Origin: Meconema thalassinum
Lineage: Eukaryota; Arthropoda; Insecta; Orthoptera; Tettigoniidae
Assembly: GCA_946902985.2 (NCBI GenBank)
Contig: OX336397.1
Location: 149,475,890 to 149,539,889 of the forward strand
Length of the DNA: 64,000 bases
Reading direction: 5' to 3'
Shown: piece after piece, positions 57,601-64,000 of the stretch
How positions within the stretch are numbered: the first letter of the stretch is position 1
Layout of the letters: each line of letters starts with the position of its first letter
The notes under the pieces: generated by a model
The model's database searches: none
Told to the model about the DNA's origin: nothing
What the model saw: the letters and a program-made list of their open reading frames with translations, nothing else
Translations under genes and position numbers: made by a program

Positions 57601-58278
57601 CCAGAGAGACCGTGGAATGGTGTTATTCCATTACCTGTAGACGCACAGCTCGGTAGAGAATTGAGGATCCAACGAACCTTTGAATATCTAAAAGCACAGG
57701 CGGAGAGACGTCAGAGAAGGAATCGTGCGAAGAGGTATCATAAACCGCTTCTCGTGGGACAGAAAGTTTTAATTAAGAAACCCGCCAGTTCAGATCCAGA
57801 GGCACGGAAGTATAAGAAGTTTAATTTTTCTTACCACGGCCCGTTCGAGGTGATAAGAGACCTCCAGAACAATGCATACAGGTTAAGGCATTTAGAGAAT
57901 GGAAACGAGGTCGTTATGAACATAGCCAACTTGAAAATTTATTACTCGCCAGAAGAATTCGATGAACCAGAAGAAGAATTAGTAACGCACACCCAACTCA
58001 ACGTGGAGAGCGGAGGCAGCCAAGCAGGCAGACCTGAATGTTGGAACGGCGAGACGGGACGAGAAGCAGACAGTTTACCCAGTGTAAGCGGAGAGCAGAA
58101 AGAATGCCAGTGTTTGCAAGAATTCTATGAAGAAATGGTCAGAATGGCTAGAGAGGTTGAGGCTGTAAACGCGACCCTTCGCAGGGAGAATAGACAGCTC
58201 AGAAACAAGGCCGAGTGTGGAAGGGGGAACATTACTAACCCACTCGCAGCCAGACAAGGTGAAGGACCCCAGACGTAA
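54202..58278 (+). CDS. pol: Pol polyprotein: protease, RT, RNase H, integrase
   Basis: The frame is +1 (equally -2) relative to gag and open from before 54,202. The real protein probably begins by frameshift in the 434-nt overlap; a run of ten A (54,598-54,607) is a possible site. In order, counted from 54,202: aspartic protease (LLDTGSTVSL, Asp ~194), RT with YVDD (~555-558) and FLRLPFGLKTAG, RNase H (TDASLIGIGAML, ~704), and integrase. The integrase has an HHCC zinc finger (GHPG…CDLCQR) and D-D-E residues: D986 (SIDNFG), D1046 (LSDHG), E1081 (SPVERV). A GPF-type module (YHGPFEVIRD) follows, then a C-terminal extension with a short coiled coil (MVRMAREVEAVNATLRREN). All catalytic residues are present. 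No chromodomain, no env. Confidence 0.9.
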   Translation: MDGNGNRNPENGSQGTKEMLIKQEEVEVRGINTITGANRTITMEVIMARKAIIEIGDPKREEITSMTRQKSVIMLLCDTSKKGEMSPRNHKSAGKKSCRTGHRQTDMEMELRVWNYSAANRREGTPKGRALKKKKTPKLEELETDGWKSINIINWIAKPEELIEDTGGPQVMVKRELPIIIVRVAGLKVRSLLDTGSTVSLMTQALYNEIARRENILKIPISSVKIKGVIPDRTMICKYQVFLDLQIGGSIFSQSFLLVNKLPYNLLIGAEFIREYRVIIDLAQDRVMFHVNEEAEGLEVALNEIEPGSSEQVWHTYRDVADEEVLAMEQLEAELKTLATDLEKDLEPKLEDYISEKLEEAKIGLKEKENLKQLLLEQKEVFDSRPGRIKNFTYAFQVSDWTPFRQKPYPIAEKHYAKVKEAIQEMLEAGVIEKTPTPYVSPLVIVPKTDGSVRVCLDLRRLNLRVIPEFDQVPPIKEILRKFKGKTIFSNLDITSSFHHLELEKKTSLLTGFMFDQHTFTFLRLPFGLKTAGSALIRALDRNLSDEVKESTIRYVDDILLTSESLEEHMRDLKKLLDDLREANFKVNIKKSHFCQREVKFLGHVIDANGVKPNPDKLEIIRNFPRPTKVKHVRQYLGVIGFFSNHCPNYTATVAPLQDLLKKGGRWNWTEQCQEAFVRSKQMLLEYVKLGYPDYTQKFIIQTDASLIGIGAMLFQENVDQPEKKVFIAFISRRLRAHEKNYTITEIELLAILYALQSWHKLVYGFRIVLRTDHKALTFLLKTDLSSQRLTRWSLYIQQFNVEIEYCPGKENVIPDILSRYPREEEVLAVQIENRDQKTLDDLRNITNLQREDPWLKMIIDYFEGRLARGTAIYREAEALATEYVWYNQILHKWDDVDHTRQRIVIPASLQRRLVWLAHRAFGHPGIDKICALLKEAFTWPKLRETVRNAIRTCDLCQRVKPNPFLMRQRPIPLLPEKPRQLLSIDNFGPLPRARRGNRHIFVAMDVFSKMVVLCPIQKTSSKQVLKRLKERVIPILGKPDNILSDHGSCFTSAEFRRELETLGIRQILSTIRHPEASPVERVMREIQKYMKIYCSEANWRWIEFLEVIEYCINNTVHEATGQVPVTLHLDQRPERPWNGVIPLPVDAQLGRELRIQRTFEYLKAQAERRQRRNRAKRYHKPLLVGQKVLIKKPASSDPEARKYKKFNFSYHGPFEVIRDLQNNAYRLRHLENGNEVVMNIANLKIYYSPEEFDEPEEELVTHTQLNVESGGSQAGRPECWNGETGREADSLPSVSGEQKECQCLQEFYEEMVRMAREVEAVNATLRRENRQLRNKAECGRGNITNPLAARQGEGPQT

Positions 58279-58349
58279 ACACAGACGGTGGTCGACAGTC
58301 AGCTGGTTACTTATATAAGCCACTTGCATTGGACTTTTATAAGTTTTGC

Positions 58350-58359
58350 AAGGGGAACA
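58350..58359 (+). promoter_or_regulatory. Candidate polypurine tract
   Basis: AAGGGGAACA lies directly before the 3' LTR, where plus-strand DNA synthesis is primed. It is short but in the exact position. Confidence 0.55.
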
Positions 58360-61300
58360 TGAACCCGATGGGGTTATGCTGACTGGAATCGAACATGGTT
58401 CTCAGAGACTGTGATCTCAGTAAAAAAGGTTCCGCCAGGAAGCGAATCAGAGATCTATACAGGGAGTTTCTTGGTAAAAACCCCTCGAAAGAGATGTATA
58501 TTTAATCACTGGTGTGATTTTTGATGAAATGGCATTATTTATTAAAATAATGTAGGAAATAATGAGCGGATTATATCATTATAAGACGATTTGGTGTAAG
58601 CTATTGGAGGTTTGAAGCACAGAGGAGGGCAGAGCTGACATTTACTAATTGGCCCAGAATTGTGGGTTGGTCTCAGTGGAGCCACGTCCATCTCTGTCAC
58701 CCTATTATGTCGTCTGGAGCAGGGGAGAGGCCTGAAAAATGACACAGTTATTCCCCGACGGAGAATAGATGTAGAGGAGGGGCGGTGAAATGCCCAGAAA
58801 AATCATTGATTACTCGTGATTGGAGTTACGAATCGAGATGAGAGTTGCACACAGGTGAATATCTTGGCAAGAAGATAATTTTAGAATCTTTTACCTGCGA
58901 AATTGGTGCATATTTAGTGACGTGCGTAAGGACTGTGAAGCGACCATTGTTCGCGGAGGGATGTGAAGATGTTGACGGGGAGTTCCCGACTAGGTAGCGT
59001 CCCACGCCATGGAGAAAGGAATTAATATAAATTAATTGAACGAGCGATTCCTTTGCACACATATAGTTTTGGGACCTGTGAAGAGAGAGGAACACAATGA
59101 TCATGGTTTGAAGACCGGAATCATGCTGTGAGAGGAGCGAAGATTACGCGGGAAGATGTTGCTCTACTTTCTGTGGAAATCCGATATAAGGGAGTAGACC
59201 CCAGGAGGAGCTCAGTTGAAGCTCTGTTACTCAGTTGAACCTCTGTTCTCACTTGAACCTCAGTCCTACTCTGTTCTCAGTTACTCAGTTGTTGAATCTC
59301 AGTTGAAACTCACTTGTAGCTCAGTCTACATGCCGCCAAGCGCAGTTACAGCCAGTTACAGTTTTACTCAATTGTCAATTGTAGCACAATGGAAATAAGT
59401 TGCAATCAGTATGCAGCAAGTATGCAGCAAATATGCAGCAGTACGAGACAGCGTGTAAGCCGCAGACAGAAGTCTTCAAATAAGTTACGTGCAGTCTTCG
59501 AGTGAAACTTCAGTCAGCTACAGCCAGGGTGAAGCAAGTTCGTCAAGGCATAACGCATGACGGATCTATTCATCGAGACGCCGAACAAAGACTGGTATGT
59601 GTAAAAGAAACAGTAAATATGTTTGTATGAATAATAGTCGTGATACAGGCATAATCAGCCGCACGAACTATGACGTGTTCAGTTATGAAGCACCGTATAG
59701 ACTAACGGTAGCATTATTGTATATATAATTATTTGTGAAAGTGTTGAACTTTATTAAGCGCAGTGTGTATTGTATTAACTAATCGTATGTGTGTAACAAC
59801 GATAGAATGCGCTAAAGAAACTTTACTAAGTGTTTGGTATTGCCATGAGAGTACCAGATGGTAACGCTTACTGTAGGAGTAATGATCGTCACAAAAACTG
59901 TTGGAGAGTTCCGAGAGCAGATAACCAGACTTTCAATCAGGAGTTGGTAACGTAAAATGCCGTCGACACCTGCAATTTCGATCTCTGCTAGGGAATTTCA
60001 GCATTGAAGTGTGTATAAGTGACGAGTGTTCAGTGTAATGTATGTGTAAAAATATCATTTAAAGTAGTGTTTGATGAAGTGTTTCACATGTTTGGGGAGT
60101 GATAACTTCCTAAAAGGTATGCAACGTGTCGTGTTGGTGATAGAAATTATGTATAATCAAATGTGTGTAAACAAGAGAAATATGTCGCGTTAAACCCATT
60201 ATGGCGGGCGACATGGAAGAATATGATTGGTCGGAGCCACCTTAGATGCCTATAGAGATGTAAGTACCCCACAAATTATGGTTATAATTATGTAGAAGTA
60301 TGGACCGATGCATGTCTGTGATTCCGTAAAGGTATTGTGAATTCCTTATAGATGCCAGTAAAAGTCAGTTAGGAGGCTGATCCTCCATGCTTAATCAGTA
60401 TTGAGTTGATTTTGATAGAGTTGAAATGGTGATTTGCATCATTAAGTGGAGTAATTATTCCCACTATGAATTAAGAATGGCAATCAGTTATGTAAATGTA
60501 ACGAACGCGATTGTTCGAGTTTAACACGTCTAGCTATGTCGGAAAATTTGGTAATTTATGTGAGAATAATAATAAATAATGATTTGGTCATTTATGTCAA
60601 TGAGATTTTCAATAATAATAATAAAGGATGATTTTGGTCATTTATGTCAGTGAGAAATGATGATAATAATAATAATGGTCATTAAGAGTATGAATGAACA
60701 CATCAGGAAACAAATAAATGTTGTAAGCGAGAATTATCAACGCTAAGTGCAAGACTTATCAATCTAAGCAGGAGGATGTTACAATGAGATTACATTTCAG
60801 TAATTATGGAAAGAAGTTTTATATTAGAATATTGCATATATTCGGTAATGATACCAGTAATGAAAGAGCTTTTAGTGGATTGAATTTGCAGCTTAATTGA
60901 GAAGCTTATAGAGTAAATGTTAGATTTCTCTTAATATTATAGGTCGGTGTGTCGTAGCATGGAGCATTAGGGGCCAGATAGTCTATTCTACGTATGAATT
61001 CTCCTATGTCGTGGACATTGTTGGAGACATTATTTGCCAGAGTTTTAGTGAATTGACCCTAGCTCTGAAGAAAGGATTGAAATGTGTTCCGGGTTGGAAT
61101 CCTATGATAGAGTCGAGGATAACAAGGACACCTCGCAGCTCTATGATTTCCCGAGAACTTATGATGAGTTATTTACGCTCGTGGGCAGCGAAAACTCATG
61201 GCGACAGTGGTTTTGTGCGCCTATATTATACTTGAGACATCGGTCACCGCCAGGCTCATGCATTACGAACCCCGAACCTTCATGTTGAATGGACCCATGT

Positions 61301-62468
61301 GAGGCCATTAATTAATCATTATCCTCTACGTAGGAATAATTACAAAAGCTCATTCAATACCTGTTGGCATAATAGTCAATTAAGATCCTTTGGGAACCTG
61401 TGTGTCGGTTAGGACACAGTATTTGTCTTGTAAATCTCCACTGCTTAGAGAGGGAAGCTTTCAAACTTTTAGAAAGGTCGAGATAATTGGTGGAACGACC
61501 CATCCCACTTTCTATTGTGTAGCGATTTCCTTAGCCGAGGGTCGGTGCCAACCACTCGAACCGCTCAGGCAAGTTATAAAGGGAAGAGATTCTAGACCTT
61601 GTTAAAATGACATATAATGCGAGATTGTTATGTTGAGTATTATAGCCATGTGGTTTGTGAACACATGGATAATTATAGTTCATCCTGATGGTTCATTAAT
61701 TTAGCTATCTGACGAATAGTTACATGATATATTTGTACTGTCACTGGAACCAAGTCATGTAGTTGGTTACTAGATGCCAATCGCCATGAGCGCGAGGCAG
61801 TCTATCGTACAATCCGACATAAGCTATAACGTAACGTTTTATCTAGGAATCACAGACAGCATGCGGTGAAACCATATAATTGAAGGATATGTAGGGGGTA
61901 GCTTACATAATTATGGAGTTGCACGTTGATTTTTGGTGCAACGTCCAAATAGGTAAATGCATGCAAAGCATTTCATTGGTGAGAAGAAAAATATTAAAAC
62001 ACGCACGGCACACATAATTGTTTAACATAAAGAGGTTTAAGGAATAATCCTTGTTGTAATCTTAAAGAAGTCACATTGTATGACTGTTATGTTAATGTAA
62101 AGTTGTTTTGAAGTCGTAGGTGCATCAGCGCACTAGTATATCCTTGTGAAGTTCACAGAAGGGTAAAGCATTATGGCTAGGTATGACTTTGTTGTGATTT
62201 CATATTTGTTTATTTGTGGATTGTGGAAGTAAAAATTTTGTTTGTTTTATTTTATGCTTTTTGGGTATTGTTTTGTGTTTGAAGCCATGATTTATTTACT
62301 GGATTAAAGTGTTAGAATAGAGTGGTGCCTTATCATTGTAGAGTTGATACCTTTTAGCCTCAAATCCAAAATATGCACTGCAAAATTGGGGTTACCGTAC
62401 ACGCCTGAGAGCTGATGCTAGTTGGAGGCGGATGCATATTATCCACCGAGATTACTCACATGGGTACA
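58360..62468 (+). repeat. 3' LTR (4,109 bp)
   Basis: Almost identical to the 5' LTR. By eye I see a G/A difference (47,593 versus 58,623), an A/T difference (47,797 versus 58,827) and an extra TA near 59,722. It contains the same promoter. Confidence 0.95.
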
Positions 62469-62472
62469 CTAC
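62469..62472. repeat. Target-site duplication CTAC of the Gypsy element, right
   Basis: Matches 47,326-47,329; the interrupted repeat resumes right after it. Confidence 0.85.
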
Positions 62473-63170
62473 TTACTCGCGAACATTGGGGATAATTGGC
62501 GAATGGATGGTCGGATTTTAACGAACGAGGTATTGTTTGCGTTGGAATGACATGCATTTGGCTAAGAATGTGTGTTGGTACTTTAAAACAAATTTTGAAA
62601 AAATTTGTTTTTGAAAGTAGGCAATTGTTTGAAAACCAAACATGATAGAACGTTGTGCCATAGTTGAAACGAATGGTCTCTATGACCTTTATTTTTATAA
62701 TAAAAATATTATTTTTTGAGATTTTTTGAACAGACTTAAATTTTTTTAATTTTATTTTGGAAACTAATACGTTTACAATAAAGTTTGTTTGACATAAATG
62801 AAAGGTCTCTACCCCCTCTACCACGAAAATAAATGTCAAGTCTCTAGGACAAGAACTATTGCATTTTAAAATTATTTTTATATGTAAAAGAGTGTTTGTA
62901 GACAGAGAGCCGGTAGCGCTTGACACATGTTACAACGAGGCTATGACTGACCATGGTGAATACAGGAAATAGCTATTTCGACGGGACGATGAATGGCAAA
63001 ACGAGGGGTCGCTTTTCGATAAAAAAAATCCTATGACAGATGAATGAAGGCGAATATTTTGAAAATCCCCTATAGCGATCTCGGTGACCGTGCCCGAAAG
63101 AATTGAATTGCTATTTTGGTGGGATGGCGGGGCAGTTTATGACGGTTGGTTTTGTGATATTTCCTATGAC
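62473..63170 (+). repeat. Decayed end of the palindromic element's family (part 2)
   Basis: Continues the copy interrupted at 47,329. 'tcgcgaacattggg', 'gatggtcggat', 'catgatagaacgttgtgcca', 'ggtctctatgacc' and 'aatgtcaagtctctagga' match the subterminal modules. Around 62,945-63,010 'actgaccatggtg' and 'tatttcgacggg' match the region at 24,180-24,245 of the complete element. No gene remains are seen beyond this. Confidence 0.65.
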
Positions 63171-63204
63171 AGATAGAGGCGAATATTTGAAAATGTGTTA
63201 CGTG

Positions 63205-63300
63205 TGCTAGGATTCTTTACCCTGAAGGAGATCTTTAACATGCTAGTAAACGGTAATATGCGAGACTGCTGTCTGGCACAGTAAATAGTTTTAGCATATG
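63205..63300 (-). repeat. SINE fragment
   Basis: 'taccctgaaggagatctttaacatgctagtaaa' and an ending 'ctgtctggcac' match the body of the SINE family at 13.9 and 45.7 kb. Confidence 0.55.
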
Positions 63301-63474
63301 GAAACCTATAACATTTGCTCGACCAAGTCATGTGCATGTACGCAAAGAGCCAAAACGGTAAGGTCATTGGCCTGAAATGTTATATACTAAATATTGAACT
63401 GGGTAAAGTCATGTGTTTTAGGGTGAAAGTATGTGGTTAACATGATCATGTATTGAGGATGGCCGCTTGGTAGT

Positions 63475-63508
63475 AATTATTATTATTACAGTAAAATGTT
63501 TAATAATA

Positions 63509-63548
<40 letters not shown>
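63475..63548. repeat. (AAT)n microsatellite
   Basis: An imperfect part (tattattattacag) is followed by a nearly pure run of AAT. Confidence 0.9.
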
Positions 63549-63549
63549 G

Positions 63550-64000
63550 ACACACATGTTTTCAATGCTAACACACACACAGTCCTGCTCACTGGAGACT
63601 GAATATTGTACCTAGCCAGAGGACTTGTGAGAGAGTCTGCTGATACGACAAAAATGTGTACGTCAGCAGGAAGTGTGATATCAGCTTACTTGCCTCGTGG
63701 TGGCTAGCAGGTGTGCTGTTTAAGCAGCCGCCTTGTTGGTTCTGAGACAATAGGACTACCAATGTATAAGAGGCAGCCATTTTGGTTCCTTATTAAAAAC
63801 ATGAAACTAGTATAAGGTACACGAATCTTATTCAGATTGAGGAATGTGAAGAGGCGTGGGAACACGTGTGAGGGAGACAACATTTCAAGGTCAAAACGCT
63901 GAGAAAATGCAACTCTCTCTGTTGCTAGGCTAACTGATAACGATTGCGTTAGTGATGCACTTGCCATTTTAGCAAACGGACGTATACAGTAGAGCACTGA
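63550..64000. other. No recognisable gene
   Basis: Two overlapping minus-strand frames (63 and 97 codons) have no domain. Nothing else seen before the window ends. Confidence 0.45.

Larger units (their letters stand above)
47330..62468 (+). mobile_element. Complete Ty3/Gypsy LTR retrotransposon with ~4.1-kb LTRs
   Basis: 15.1 kb: LTRs at 47,330-51,436 and 58,360-62,468 (TGAACCC…GGGTACA), internal part of 6.9 kb with gag and pol in order PR-RT-RNaseH-IN, 4-bp target duplication. Integrase after RT places it in Ty3/Gypsy. There is no env. Both ORFs are intact and the LTRs differ at only two bases and one 2-bp indel that I noticed, so the insertion is recent and the element may be active. LTRs of 4 kb are unusually long for an insect Gypsy (commonly a few hundred bp; Osvaldo and Ulysses are known long-LTR relatives). 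Lineage not settled. Confidence 0.95.

Overview
The window is eukaryotic, most likely from an insect with a large, repeat-rich genome. The evidence is the dispersed TTAGG-type (insect telomere motif) repeats, tRNA-derived SINEs with intact A/B boxes, CR1-like, hAT, Tc1/mariner and Gypsy elements, GT-AG introns and a C2H2 zinc-finger gene. The SINE with the phrase 'ttggttttacgtccc...gccagtaaat' resembles a family I associate with orthopteroid (polyneopteran) genomes; that placement is inference. There are no bacterial-style operons.

Layout. 1-9 kb: mostly unrecognised sequence, a diverged minisatellite and a decayed hAT transposase (GTF2IRD2/Charlie type). 9-12.3 kb: a nearly full-length CR1/L2-group LINE on the minus strand with endonuclease and reverse transcriptase, a 2A-like motif, one in-frame TGA and an (ATCT)n tail. 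12.5-15 kb: another LINE relic and two SINEs. 15-20 kb: nothing recognised. 20-21.7 kb: a nine-finger C2H2 gene whose further fingers are ruined and interrupted by a Tc1/mariner transposase scrap.

22,995-37,416 is the striking object: a 14.4-kb, almost perfectly palindromic mobile element. Its two ~7.2-kb arms meet at a 46-nt loop. It has exact inverted ends (AGTAGGGGGG/CCCCCCTACT) and a 6-bp target duplication (CTCAGT), and it sits inside a ~90-bp satellite that continues in the same orientation on both sides. Each arm carries the same virus-like gene set: a small spliced basic protein, an IAP (BIR-BIR-RING), a 93-residue unknown protein, two convergent FLYWCH-type zinc-finger proteins, a 13-bp minisatellite and CCTAA repeats. 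No transposase, integrase, polymerase or capsid gene is visible. AG ends plus a 6-bp duplication are what Polinton/Maverick elements show, so I read it as a palindromic, non-autonomous derivative of a Maverick/adintovirus-like or other DNA-virus-like element. The IAP (both copies) and one FLYWCH copy carry lesions, and the arms differ by about 1-2% by eye.

38.7-40.2 kb: a decayed LINE. 40-46 kb: no genes seen, one SINE. 46,191-63,170: an old, decayed end of a second copy of the palindromic element's family, split by a very young Gypsy/Ty3 LTR retrotransposon (47,330-62,468). The Gypsy has unusually long ~4.1-kb LTRs that are nearly identical, a 4-bp target duplication CTAC, intact gag (797 aa) and an intact pol in the +1 frame. 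The order of events in this nest is: old element end, then Gypsy. The last kilobase holds SINE and microsatellite sequence.
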